36,558 nucleotides of DNA, taken from Microbacteriaceae bacterium PS02067 (lineage in GTDB: Bacteria; Actinomycetota; Actinomycetes; Actinomycetales; Microbacteriaceae). The translations under genes and the position numbers were made by a program. Numbering within the stretch: position 1 is the first letter of the stretch; each line of letters opens with the position of its first letter. Shown here piece by piece: positions 17,598 through 27,790 of the stretch. The stretch covers positions 1 through 36,558 of the forward strand of contig JASCPG010000030.1 of the NCBI GenBank assembly GCA_029960085.1, given 5' to 3'. The notes under the pieces were generated by a model. That model made no database searches, was not told the origin of the DNA, and was given only the letters and a program-made list of their open reading frames with translations.

Positions 17598-17846
17598 ATG
17601 GATTGGCGCGACAAATCCGCCTGCCTGACCGTCGACCCCGAGCTGTTCTTCCCGGTCGGAAACACCGGTCCTGCCGTTGAGCAGATCGAGAAGGCCAAGG
17701 CCGTGTGCGCACGGTGCACGGTGACCGAGGTCTGCCTGCAGTATGCACTCGAGACCGGACAGGACTCCGGCGTCTGGGGAGGCCTGTCCGAGGACGAGCG
17801 TCGAGCCCTCAAGCGCCGCGCGGCCCGCGCGCGTCGCGCCAGCTGA
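17598..17846 (+). CDS. whiB1: WhiB1-type [4Fe-4S] transcriptional regulator
   Basis: This 82-aa protein is a Wbl (WhiB-like) regulator and matches the WhiB1 pattern closely: MDWRDKSAC start, cysteines at 9, 37, 40 and 46 to hold a [4Fe-4S] cluster, the turn GVWGG, and a basic C-terminal tail (RRALKRRAARARR). WhiB1 binds the housekeeping sigma factor region 4 and is NO-sensitive; it is essential in mycobacteria. The start has AGGAG nine bases upstream and a long leader. As in M. tuberculosis (Rv3219/Rv3220c) it sits tail-to-tail with the pdtaS homologue, supporting orthology. Confidence 0.94.
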   Translation: MDWRDKSACLTVDPELFFPVGNTGPAVEQIEKAKAVCARCTVTEVCLQYALETGQDSGVWGGLSEDERRALKRRAARARRAS

Positions 17847-17916
17847 CCCTTCGCGCCAGCTCACACTCTTTCCGGCCAGCGCGCCGACCGGCCTGCGCGA
17901 CTTCCGAGCCTCGAGG

Positions 17917-19419
17917 TCAGAGGCGCAGCGCGGCCTCCCCGCGATCCAGGTAACGCATCGGGATCTCGATGGTGACTTCGGTCCCCGACCCGACCATCGT
18001 GTGCCAGTCGATCGTGCCGCTGAGCTCGCCCTGGATCAGGGTGCGCACGATCTGCGTGCCGAGACCGCGCCCGACCTGCCCTTCCGGCAGGCCCACCCCC
18101 GTGTCGCGCACCTTGACGCCGAGCTGATCCTCGGTGCGCTCGGCGATGATCTCGACCTCGCCCTCCTGATCGACCAGTCCGTGTTCGACGGCGTTCGTGA
18201 CGAGTTCGGTGAGCGCGAGGGCCAGCGGCGTCGCGTACTCGCTCGGGAGGGTTCCGAAGGTCCCCGTCTTGCGCGTGCGCGCGCGCGTGTTGGGCGAGGC
18301 GGCGACTTCCGCGACGAGCTTCAGCACGCGGTCGAACACGTCGTCGAAGTCGACGTTCTGCGCGAGCCCCTCCGACAGCGTGTCGTGCACGACCGCGATC
18401 GCCGACACGCGCCGCATGGCGTGCGTCAAGGCATCCCTCGCCTCGTCCGAGTGCGTCCGGCGCGACTGGATGCGCAGGAGCGACGCGACCGTCTGGAGGT
18501 TGTTCTTCACGCGGTGGTGGATCTCACGGATCGTCGCATCCTTCGTGATGAGTTCCTGCTCCTGGTGGCGGATCTCCGTCACGTCGCGGCACAGCACGAT
18601 GGCGCCGATCCGGTGTCCGTTGTCCTTGAGGGGGATGGTCCGCAGCGACACCGTCACGCCGCGCGCCTCGATGTCGGCGCGCCACGGTGCGCGGCCCGCC
18701 ATGACGATCGGGAGCGATTCGTCGAACTGCCGGCCCTTCGGGAGGATGCCGGTCGTTACTTCGAGGAGCGATTCGCCCTCGAGCTCCTCGTCGAATCCGA
18801 GTCGGTTGAACGCGGACAGGGCATTGGGGCTCGCGAAGGTGGTGACGCCGTCCACGTCGACGCGGATGAGCCCGTCGGATGCCCGCGGCGCGCCCCGTCG
18901 CGGTGAGGTCGGCGCCGCGAGATCGGGGAAGTCGCCCGAGGCGACCATCCCGAACAGGTCGTCGGCGCAGTCGTTGAAGGTGATCTGCTGGCGCGACGGT
19001 GTCCGCGCCTCGCCGAGGTTCGTGTGACGCGTCAGCACCCCGACGACATGCTGCACACCGTCGCGTGCGCGCTCGCGCACGATCGGGACAGCCCGCACGC
19101 GCGTCGGCGTCTCTTCGAACCAGTCGGGAGAAGCGGAGTCGACGATCTCGGCACGCATGTACGCGTCTCGCACCTGAGTGCGCCACTGCGGCCGCACCCG
19201 GTCGCCGACGATGTCGCGGTAGAACAGGGTCGCCGCGCCCGAGGGTCGGGTGTGGGCGATCGCGACGAAGGAGTCATCCGGCGTCGGCACCCAGATCACG
19301 ATGTCGGCGAATGCCAGGTCGGCGAGGAGTTGGCCGTCGCCCGCCAGGCGGTGCAACCACTCGACATCCGCCTCGGAGGCCTGCGCTTGGGCGTACACGA
19401 GATCGCTGAGGGTCGACAC
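17917..19419 (-). CDS. pdtaS: PdtaS-type sensor histidine kinase
   Basis: This 500-aa kinase is soluble and has a GAF-like N-terminal domain (about residues 1-155), a PAS domain (about 170-285), a HisKA_2 dimerisation domain with the phosphoacceptor box EIHHRVKNNLQTVASLLRIQ (His301/302) and an HATPase_c domain with ELVTNAVEHG and DTGVGLP. PdtaS phosphorylates PdtaR, an ANTAR-domain RNA-binding antiterminator; that partner is not in the window. The GTG start at 19419 is preceded by TANNNT-N6. Next to whiB1 as in mycobacteria. The ligand sensed is not readable. Confidence 0.92.
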   Translation of the reverse strand: MSTLSDLVYAQAQASEADVEWLHRLAGDGQLLADLAFADIVIWVPTPDDSFVAIAHTRPSGAATLFYRDIVGDRVRPQWRTQVRDAYMRAEIVDSASPDWFEETPTRVRAVPIVRERARDGVQHVVGVLTRHTNLGEARTPSRQQITFNDCADDLFGMVASGDFPDLAAPTSPRRGAPRASDGLIRVDVDGVTTFASPNALSAFNRLGFDEELEGESLLEVTTGILPKGRQFDESLPIVMAGRAPWRADIEARGVTVSLRTIPLKDNGHRIGAIVLCRDVTEIRHQEQELITKDATIREIHHRVKNNLQTVASLLRIQSRRTHSDEARDALTHAMRRVSAIAVVHDTLSEGLAQNVDFDDVFDRVLKLVAEVAASPNTRARTRKTGTFGTLPSEYATPLALALTELVTNAVEHGLVDQEGEVEIIAERTEDQLGVKVRDTGVGLPEGQVGRGLGTQIVRTLIQGELSGTIDWHTMVGSGTEVTIEIPMRYLDRGEAALRL

Positions 19420-19425
19420 GGACCC

Positions 19426-19431
19426 AGCCTA
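19426..19431 (-). promoter_or_regulatory. Leaderless-type -10 for pdtaS
   Basis: TAGGCT on the minus strand is followed by exactly six bases (GGGTCC) and the GTG start. No Shine-Dalgarno sequence fits this start. Confidence 0.5.
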
Positions 19432-19518
19432 TTGGGGACGGTCTCCTCACGCGTGCGCGTCGGCGCACGACGTAGGGAACACTCAGGCCGCGGGGAACCC
19501 GGACGTGACGGCGCGTGG

Positions 19519-20793
19519 TCACGCGGGGCGTGCACGGCGGCGCGCGAGCGCGGTCCGTGGTGCCCGTTCGAGCCGCCTCCGCTCCCGCACCGGCATGGGC
19601 GGATCGATCGCCTCGCCGACGAACCTGCGCACCGCCCCGGCGAGCGCCGAACGGCCCGCGACGTGGGCGACCGGCTGGGCGGCGAGCGTCGCGGCATCCG
19701 CCGCCTTCGGGTCCCACGGGATGAACCAGAGGTCGCGCGCGCTCGTGAAACGTTCGAGGGTCCGGCGGACCTGCCCTTTCGCGTCGAGCCCCAACGTCGC
19801 CGTGCGCGTCTTGTTCACGACGATCCGCACCGGCGTCGAGCCGATCAGCGCGCGCAGTTCCGCATGCGCACGGACGAACCGCGCGACACCGACCGGGTCC
19901 GCACCGACGACCGCGACGACGAGGTCGGATGCCTCGAGCGCGGCGATCGTCGCGGCGTTCCGGCGCGGGCCGTCGAGGTCGCTGACGATCTCCTCGTCGC
20001 GTTCGAGCGGTGCCGCGACGTCGACGACGGTGTCCTCCACCCAGTCACGGCAGCATTCGAGGGCCGCCGTGACGCGAGCGTGGGAGAGTTCGGGCCAGCG
20101 CCCCGGGCGGTTGATGCCGGTGAGGACGTCGACGTCACCCAGGGGTGCGGCGACGCGGGTCAGCTCCGTGGGAGTCAGCGTTCCACGCTCGGCCTGTCGG
20201 CATGCCGCGGCGAACCCGGGGCCTTCGTCGGCGAGTCCCGTCGCCATCGCGATGGACGGCGCGTGGGAGTCCGCGTCGACGAGGGCGACGCGGCGGCCGT
20301 CGCGGGCGAGTTCGCATGCCAGTTCCATGGCGATGGTCGTGCGTCCGGGCGCGCCGGGCGGCCCCCACACCGTGATCACGCGTCCGCGCTCGCGGCGCTG
20401 CACGGCATCGGCGCGTGCGGGTGCGAGAAGCTCCGCGGCGGAGGCATCCGGGGCGAACGCATCGACCCCGAACACCGCCGCGAGCCGCTGCGCCGCCGCG
20501 TCCGGGCACAGCGCGGCGATCCGCACGGCGAACCGATCGCACACCGTGACGAGCTCGGGCGTGAGCGATCCGCGCTCCGCCGGGAGGACGAGGACGTCGC
20601 CGCGGGCGAGCTCTGCCAGCAGTTCGGCGGCCTCGGGGCCGCGCAGCGCGTCCACGGCCGCGTCGGCGGGCGCCGTCGCCGAGACCACCAGACGGACGTC
20701 GGCGCCCGCGTCGCGCAGACGGTCGGCGACCTCGACCCCGGCGTCTTCATCGAGCGCGACGACGACGCGCGCACCTGCGACGGGCTCGCTCAC
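19519..20793 (-). CDS. CpaE/MinD-like ATPase-fold protein with altered P-loop
   Basis: This 424-aa protein has an N-terminal receiver-like alpha/beta region (about residues 1-130) and a SIMIBI/MinD-type domain (about 145-400). The P-loop region reads VWGPPGAPGRTTIAMELA, so the usual Walker lysine is Arg. It is followed by ALVDADSHAPSIAM, the Walker A'/switch region of ParA/MinD proteins, and later VNKTRT. Such proteins (CpaE/TadZ) place pilus or other machinery in the cell. The GTG start overlaps the SAF gene stop (GTGA), so the pair is coupled; CpaB proteins of pilus loci also carry SAF domains, but no other pilus gene is visible. Function beyond that is unknown. Confidence 0.78.
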   Translation of the reverse strand: MSEPVAGARVVVALDEDAGVEVADRLRDAGADVRLVVSATAPADAAVDALRGPEAAELLAELARGDVLVLPAERGSLTPELVTVCDRFAVRIAALCPDAAAQRLAAVFGVDAFAPDASAAELLAPARADAVQRRERGRVITVWGPPGAPGRTTIAMELACELARDGRRVALVDADSHAPSIAMATGLADEGPGFAAACRQAERGTLTPTELTRVAAPLGDVDVLTGINRPGRWPELSHARVTAALECCRDWVEDTVVDVAAPLERDEEIVSDLDGPRRNAATIAALEASDLVVAVVGADPVGVARFVRAHAELRALIGSTPVRIVVNKTRTATLGLDAKGQVRRTLERFTSARDLWFIPWDPKAADAATLAAQPVAHVAGRSALAGAVRRFVGEAIDPPMPVRERRRLERAPRTALARRRARPA

Positions 20794-21419
20794 GGCGCCT
20801 CCCCCGCGGTCGGGATGATCGACACCCGCGCTCCACCCGCGACGGCGGCGAGGGTGTCGGCGACGTCGGCCCGTCCGATCACGAGTTCGACCGCCGTCCC
20901 GTTCGAGCCCATCATCGAGTCGTCGGCCGCGACGGACACGACCGTGGCCCCGGCGACGAGGATCCGCGGTGTGTCGAACTCTCCGCGCGCGAGTTGTGGC
21001 GCCGCCCATACCTCCACCGTGGTCCCGGCCCGCACCGATGCGGGGATCTCGGTGGCGCTGTGCACGACGACGTTCGTGGTGCGAAGGCTCGCGGCATCCG
21101 CGACGGCGTCCTGCGGGACGAGCTCGCCTGCGGCGATCGTGCGGGTCGCGACCGCCCCGGGAAGGAGCGTCGCCGGTGAGGCGTACGCCTCCTGCAGCCG
21201 CCCGAGACCGACCTCGACGACCCGCAGGTCATCGGCATCCACCGTCTCACCGGGCACGATCGTCCGCGCCGCCGCGAAGACCGCCACGGTTTGTCGCGCC
21301 GCGGCGACGACGAACCACACCCCGGCGACGGATGCCACCACGAGCGCGATCCCGATGAGGAAGCGGACATCCGTCCAGAACGCGCGAGGTCGCGGCCTCG
21401 CGGCGGAGTGATCGGTCAT
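20790..21419 (-). CDS. SAF-domain membrane protein (CpaB-like)
   Basis: This 209-aa protein has one membrane anchor (VRFLIGIALVVASVAGVWFV, about residues 18-37) followed by an extracytoplasmic SAF domain: RTIVPGETVDADDLRVVEV, then AVATRTIAAGELVPQDAV. SAF domains occur in CpaB/FlgA-type assembly proteins. A beta-rich C-terminal half follows. I chose ATG 21419 as the most upstream sensible start; the longer frame runs into the divergent regulator. A minus-strand -10 TAACAT (21455-21460) would give a 30-base leader. Coupled to the CpaE-like ATPase gene; the two probably act together at the envelope. Confidence 0.8.
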   Translation of the reverse strand: MTDHSAARPRPRAFWTDVRFLIGIALVVASVAGVWFVVAAARQTVAVFAAARTIVPGETVDADDLRVVEVGLGRLQEAYASPATLLPGAVATRTIAAGELVPQDAVADAASLRTTNVVVHSATEIPASVRAGTTVEVWAAPQLARGEFDTPRILVAGATVVSVAADDSMMGSNGTAVELVIGRADVADTLAAVAGGARVSIIPTAGEAP

Positions 21420-21454
21420 GCGGCCATGGTCGCGGAGCGCGCACGGGCGCGCCG

Positions 21455-21466
21455 ATGTTATCCACA
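21455..21466. promoter_or_regulatory. -10 for the SAF gene overlapping a DnaA-box-like nonamer
   Basis: TAACAT (minus strand, 21455-21460) suits as a -10 for the SAF/ATPase pair. It overlaps TTATCCACA on the plus strand (21458-21466), identical to the E. coli R1-type DnaA box. A single box has little meaning by itself. Confidence 0.35.
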
Positions 21467-21503
21467 GGTCGCGCCCTTGCAGCCTGATTCGTGCGGGGGC
21501 CAC

Positions 21504-21509
21504 GATAAT
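21504..21509 (+). promoter_or_regulatory. Leaderless-type -10 for the BldC-like gene
   Basis: GATAAT is followed by exactly six bases (TGCCTC) and the ATG at 21516, with no Shine-Dalgarno sequence. Confidence 0.5.
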
Positions 21510-21515
21510 TGCCTC

Positions 21516-21797
21516 ATGCCCGAAACATCCCCTGCCGGGGTGCGCTTGTTCACGCCTGCTCAAGTCGCGGAGATGCTGGCCCTCCCCGTCGACGAGGTCG
21601 TCGCGCTCGTGCTCGACGGGCGCCTTCGCGGGATGAAGGTCGGCACACCGGCGCGCTGGCGGATCGAAGCCGCGAGCGTCGAGGGATACCTCGACGACCA
21701 GGCCGAGGAGGCCCGGAGGATCGCCCTGTGGCGCGAGTCCAACACCGCGAGCTTCCCCGAGCTGTGGGGCCGCGGGTCCGTCCACCGCGGCGACTGA
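21516..21797 (+). CDS. BldC/excisionase-like helix-turn-helix DNA-binding protein
   Basis: This 93-aa protein carries a MerR/excisionase-type winged helix: LFTPAQVAEMLALPVDEVVALV (helix-turn-helix), then LRGMKVGTPARWRIEAASVE (wing and DNA-reading segment), about residues 11-60. This is the BldC group of small actinobacterial regulators. A 30-residue tail (EEARRIALWRESNTASFPELWGRG) is longer than in Streptomyces BldC (68 aa). It is divergent from the SAF/ATPase pair, which is a natural target. Start chosen at ATG 21516 from the adjacent -10. Confidence 0.82.
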   Translation: MPETSPAGVRLFTPAQVAEMLALPVDEVVALVLDGRLRGMKVGTPARWRIEAASVEGYLDDQAEEARRIALWRESNTASFPELWGRGSVHRGD

Positions 21798-21878
21798 GCC
21801 GGCCCCGCCGGCTGGCACGCGCGCAATCGGCATCCCCGCTCCTGGCCTTCGCCTGAGCGCCTGGCATTCGCCTGAGCC

Positions 21879-21916
21879 ATCCGCCGTCCTGGCATCCGCC
21901 GTCCTGGCATCCGCCT
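21879..21916 (+). repeat. Tandem 15-mer repeat
   Basis: The unit CATCCGCCGTCCTGG occurs twice in tandem (21879-21893 and 21894-21908), followed by its first eight bases. A related decayed motif (TTCGCCTGAGC) occurs twice just upstream. Confidence 0.8.
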
Positions 21917-21955
21917 TCGGACCTCCTGCCTCCCGATGCCCGCCCGCATCCCACA

Positions 21956-22042
21956 TCACGCACACAGGAGATGTCACCGACACAGGACAGGTGAGCGCTC
22001 ACATCTCCTGCCTCGGTGACATCTCCTGTCCCCGTGACGCGA
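21956..22042. repeat. Palindromic repeat element, copy 1
   Basis: The palindrome spans 21956-22037 with its centre between 21996 and 21997. Outer arms TCACG/CGTGA, then perfect 17-base arms at 21964-21980 and 22013-22029, then CAGGA/TCCTG and a central GTGAGC/GCTCAC. About 34 of 41 positions pair. The conserved region shared with copy 2 runs to 22042. It could fold as a long hairpin in RNA or as a cruciform. Confidence 0.9.
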
Positions 22043-22158
22043 TCGGTGCTCAGAAAGTGACGCGGTCGGGCGGGTGGTGGAGGTGGATGCCAACGCGGAT
22101 GCCACCTCACCGGCATCCCCCACCTCCCCGGCCACCCACACCACCGCCGCCCGTCCCC

Positions 22159-22245
22159 TCACGCACACAGGAGATCTCACCGACACAGGACGGGTGAGCG
22201 CTTACACCTCCTGCCTCGGTGACATCTCCTGTCCCCGTGATGCGA
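22159..22245. repeat. Palindromic repeat element, copy 2
   Basis: This copy lies 203 bp downstream in the same orientation and has the same length, with 82 of 87 positions identical. Four of the five differences fall in the palindrome: one compensatory pair (22192 and 22207), one change leaving a G-U pair (22203) and one that breaks a pair (22176). Confidence 0.9.
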
Positions 22246-22310
22246 ACCCGGCGGAAGCAACGCGGGAGGCAAGCCGGAGCCCGGGTGAAGGCCAGGCGGA
22301 GCCAGTCTGA

Positions 22311-22904
22311 TCAGGCGAGGTCCACGCCGGCGGCGAGGCGCACGGCCTGCACGGCCGCGAACGGCACGATGCGGTAGCCGTGCACGTTGTCGGCGCGTCG
22401 CGGGGCGTCCGGATCGTGCAGCGCCAGATCGAGATGGTCCGCTCCGGCCCGGTCGATCGTCCCCACGAGCGTCTGGGCGGTCGCGAGCTGGACAGACACC
22501 GACACGCGGCGGCGCACGAGGTCGCGCAGCACGAAGCCGAAGCCCATCCGCTGCGCCACCGCCGGACCAGGGTCGGCGCCGCGGATGCTGGCGAGGAGCG
22601 CATCGGCAGCGGCGGCGACGCCCGCGAGGGCCCAGAGCGGCACGATCACGGCGCCCGAGGCATCCGGCGCGACGAGCGCGCACCAGTCCGCGCCGACCTG
22701 CGAGACGCGCCCGGTGAGCGTCGTCCCGTCCTGGAGATGCGCCCCGATCTCGCGGCGTTCACGCACGAATGCGACGAGCCGCTCGCGCAGCGCGACGCGC
22801 GAAAGACGGAGCCGTTCGGCCTCGGTGTCCAGCGCGGCGCGCTCGGCCTCCCACTCGGAGTCGAGCTGATCCTCCAGGTCTTCGAAGAAGCGATCCCAGC
22901 GCAC
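22311..22904 (-). CDS. Unknown 197-aa protein with two similar beta segments
   Basis: I do not recognise this family. The N-terminal 55 residues form an acidic amphipathic helix region (FFEDLEDQLDSEWEAERAAL). Two later segments look alike and resemble short Sm-like or Tudor-like beta strands: LQDGTTLTGRVSQVGADWCA (about 57-76) and ATAQTLVGTIDRAGADHLDL (about 142-161). The start is GTG 22904, directly preceded by TAGGGT-N6. No signal peptide or membrane segment. It stands alone between the repeat spacer and the divergent Rv3235-like gene. Nucleic-acid binding is only a guess from the Sm-like look. Confidence 0.72.
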   Translation of the reverse strand: MRWDRFFEDLEDQLDSEWEAERAALDTEAERLRLSRVALRERLVAFVRERREIGAHLQDGTTLTGRVSQVGADWCALVAPDASGAVIVPLWALAGVAAAADALLASIRGADPGPAVAQRMGFGFVLRDLVRRRVSVSVQLATAQTLVGTIDRAGADHLDLALHDPDAPRRADNVHGYRIVPFAAVQAVRLAAGVDLA

Positions 22905-22910
22905 CCGGCG

Positions 22911-22916
22911 ACCCTA
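22911..22916 (-). promoter_or_regulatory. Leaderless-type -10 for the 197-aa gene
   Basis: TAGGGT on the minus strand is followed by exactly six bases (CGCCGG) and the GTG start. Confidence 0.5.
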
Positions 22917-23032
22917 TGACACCCGCACAACGCCGCGGGAGGACTATCCACAGGTGAGGACATTCTCATCCCGACCGGCCATGTCGCGTGTTGTACTCGA
23001 ACCTCACTCGCCGTCGACAGATGGAGGCCACG

Positions 23033-23467
23033 ATGACTGCACCGCAGCCGGCGCGCCGCGTCGCACGCCCCTCATCCGCCCTCGACGTTGCGGAGTACTT
23101 CGCGCCACAGCGCACCGCCACGGAGGCGCTGCCCGACCCCGAGCCGCTCCTCGCGAATCTCACGATCGGCGTTCTCGAGGTGCTCGCGGGCGTCCGCGAG
23201 GCCGATCAGCTCGCCCGCTGGCTCGGCGAGGATGCCTTCCGTGCACTCGTCACGCGGGCGAACCTCTCGGCGCGAGCCCGCAGCGCCCGGGGCGTCTCCC
23301 CCGCCCGCCCCTCGTACCGGATCGTGTCGACACACTCGTCATCCCCGGCCGACGGTGTCATCGAGGGCGTCGTCATCACCGCAGGCCCCGCACGCACGCG
23401 CGCCGTCGCGATCCGGCTCGAGGGGTGGGACGGGCGCTGGCGCGCCACGTCCCTCGCGGCACTCTGA
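23033..23467 (+). CDS. Rv3235 family protein
   Basis: This 144-aa protein resembles the uncharacterised actinobacterial Rv3235 family that is found close to secA. Visible features: a basic N-terminal tail (about 1-20), a helix LLANLTIGVLEVLAGVREAD (about 40-60), LARWLGEDAFRALVTR, and a beta-rich C-terminus ending in EGWDGRWRATSL. I chose ATG 23033 because GGAGG stands five bases upstream; an earlier GTG at 22988 lacks a ribosome-binding site. No signal peptide. In M. tuberculosis the homologue lies a few genes from secA1 (Rv3240c), as here. Function unknown. Confidence 0.82.
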   Translation: MTAPQPARRVARPSSALDVAEYFAPQRTATEALPDPEPLLANLTIGVLEVLAGVREADQLARWLGEDAFRALVTRANLSARARSARGVSPARPSYRIVSTHSSSPADGVIEGVVITAGPARTRAVAIRLEGWDGRWRATSLAAL

Positions 23468-23525
23468 CACCCCGCCGGCACCCGGCACGTCACCACCCGC
23501 GCGCCGCCGCGGCGGCCGCCGAAGG

Positions 23526-24749
23526 CTACTGGCGGTACGACGACAGGAAGTTGCCGAGCCGCTCAATCGCCTCACTCAGCACGCGCGCCTCGGGGAGCGT
23601 CACGATCCGCAGGTGATCCGGCGTCGGCCAGTTGAAGCCCGTCCCCTGCACGAGGAGCACGTGCTCGGCGACGAGGAAGTCGTAGACGAGGCGCCCGTCG
23701 TCGTGGATCTCGTAGACCTCGGGATCGAGCCGGGGGAACGCATAGAGCGCGCCCTGCGGCCGGTGGCACTGCACACCGGGGATCGCCACGAGGCCCTCCC
23801 ACGCGGCATCCCGCTGCTCGTGCAGACGCCCCGTCGGCGCGATCAGCGCGTCGATCGACTGCACACCCGACAGCGCCGCCTGCACCGCGTGCTGGCCGGG
23901 AACGTTGGGGCAGAGCCGCGTCGAAGCGAGCAGCTGGATGCCCTGGAGGAACCCCGCCGCGCGCTTCTTCGGGCCGGTGATGACGAGCCAGCCCGAGCGG
24001 TACCCCGCGACGCGGTACGTCTTGGACAGCCCGTTGAAGGTGAGGCACAGGAGATCCGGCGCGAGGGTCGCGAGCGGGATGTGTTCGGCGCCGTCGAAGA
24101 GGATCCGGTCGTAGATCTCGTCGGAGAGCAGCAGCAGCCCCTGCTCGCGCGCGATCTCGACGATGCCCTTGAGCACCTCGCGCGAGTACACCGCGCCCGT
24201 CGGATTGTTCGGGTTGATCACGACGATCGCCTTCGTGCGGTCGGTGACCTTGGCGCGGATGTCTTCGAGCGACGGCTGCCAGCCGTCCTCCTGGTCGCAC
24301 ACGTAGTGCACCGGGGTGCCGCCTGCGAGGCTCGTCATCGCCGTCCACAGCGGGTAGTCGGGCGCCGGGATCAGCACCTCGTCGCCCTCGTCGAGGAGGG
24401 ACTGCATCGTCATGGTGATCAGCTCCGACACCCCGTTGCCGAGGTACACGTCGTCGGGATCGAACATCGGGAAGCCCGGGACCTGCTCGTACCGGGAGAC
24501 GATCGCACGCCGCGCGGACAGGATTCCACGACTGTCGCTGTACCCGTGCGACGTCGGGATCGACTCGATCATGTCGCGCACGATCTGGTACGGCGCCTCG
24601 AAACCGAACACGGCGGGATTCCCCGTGTTGAGCTTCAGGATGCGGTGCCCGTCGGCCTCGAGCCGGTCGGCCTCGACCAGGGCGGCTCCGCGGATCTCGT
24701 AGAGGACGTCCTTGAGCTTGGCCGACTGGTCGAGGATGCGCGGGGTCAT
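23526..24749 (-). CDS. alaA: PLP-dependent aminotransferase, AlaA type
   Basis: This is a 407-aa fold-type I aminotransferase of the alanine/valine-pyruvate group (AlaA, also called AspC2 in mycobacteria), which interconverts pyruvate plus glutamate and alanine plus 2-oxoglutarate. Seen: GHRILKLNTGNPAVFGF near the N-terminus, NPNNPTGAVYSREVL (about 191-205), LLSDEIYDRI, and SKTYRVAGYRSGW with the PLP lysine near residue 242, then LRIVTLPE at the end. ATG 24749 was chosen because the family starts there and TATTCT-N6 precedes it. It converges with the Rv3235-like gene. Confidence 0.9.
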   Translation of the reverse strand: MTPRILDQSAKLKDVLYEIRGAALVEADRLEADGHRILKLNTGNPAVFGFEAPYQIVRDMIESIPTSHGYSDSRGILSARRAIVSRYEQVPGFPMFDPDDVYLGNGVSELITMTMQSLLDEGDEVLIPAPDYPLWTAMTSLAGGTPVHYVCDQEDGWQPSLEDIRAKVTDRTKAIVVINPNNPTGAVYSREVLKGIVEIAREQGLLLLSDEIYDRILFDGAEHIPLATLAPDLLCLTFNGLSKTYRVAGYRSGWLVITGPKKRAAGFLQGIQLLASTRLCPNVPGQHAVQAALSGVQSIDALIAPTGRLHEQRDAAWEGLVAIPGVQCHRPQGALYAFPRLDPEVYEIHDDGRLVYDFLVAEHVLLVQGTGFNWPTPDHLRIVTLPEARVLSEAIERLGNFLSSYRQ

Positions 24750-24755
24750 CGCTTC

Positions 24756-24761
24756 AGAATA
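24756..24761 (-). promoter_or_regulatory. Leaderless-type -10 for alaA
   Basis: TATTCT on the minus strand is followed by exactly six bases (GAAGCG) and the ATG at 24749. No ribosome-binding site is visible. Confidence 0.55.
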
Positions 24762-24842
24762 GTCCCGCCCGTACCGTGCCAATCGCCGCCGCGTGGCCCG
24801 CCGCGTCGCCCGCGAGGAGCCGAGCGCGGCACGCCCCCGCGC

Positions 24843-27617
<2,775 letters not shown>

Positions 27618-27695
27618 GGAGGATCTCCATCTTTCAGGCGTCAGTGACGTTCACCGTCATGCGTCCCGCGCGCGTAACACACGGCACGACTGCCC

Positions 27696-27701
27696 ATGTT
27701 A
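27696..27701 (-). promoter_or_regulatory. Possible -10 for secA
   Basis: TAACAT on the minus strand would give a leader of about 75 bases to the secA GTG. No clear -35 is seen. Confidence 0.35.
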
Positions 27702-27778
27702 CCGGTCTGTGACCTCTGTGCCTGCTGTGTGATCGCGTTCGCGGCATCCACCCCAGCGATGCGCCGCGGCAGGGGACC

Positions 27779-27784
27779 TAGGAT
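27779..27784 (+). promoter_or_regulatory. Leaderless-type -10 for the coiled Gly-rich protein gene
   Basis: TAGGAT is followed by exactly six bases (CGGACT) and the ATG at 27791. Confidence 0.5.
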
Positions 27785-27790
27785 CGGACT

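Larger units (their letters stand above)
21798..22310. other. 513-base convergent spacer with repeats, no gene
   Basis: The spacer lies between the 3' ends of the BldC-like gene (plus) and the 197-aa gene (minus). It holds a short tandem repeat (21879-21916) and two copies of an 82-bp palindrome. Frames that stay open across it show repetitive, low-complexity [12 protein letters not shown] without coding character. Confidence 0.7.

Noticed and set aside
21458..21466. Replication origin suggested by a DnaA-like box
   Set aside because: Only one box is present, no AT-rich unwinding region is nearby and neither dnaA nor dnaN is in the window.
21550..22116. Minus-strand open frame across the tandem repeats and palindrome copy 1
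   Set aside because: The [11 protein letters not shown] is low-complexity and repeats with the DNA; it overlaps the BldC-like gene and has no ribosome-binding site.
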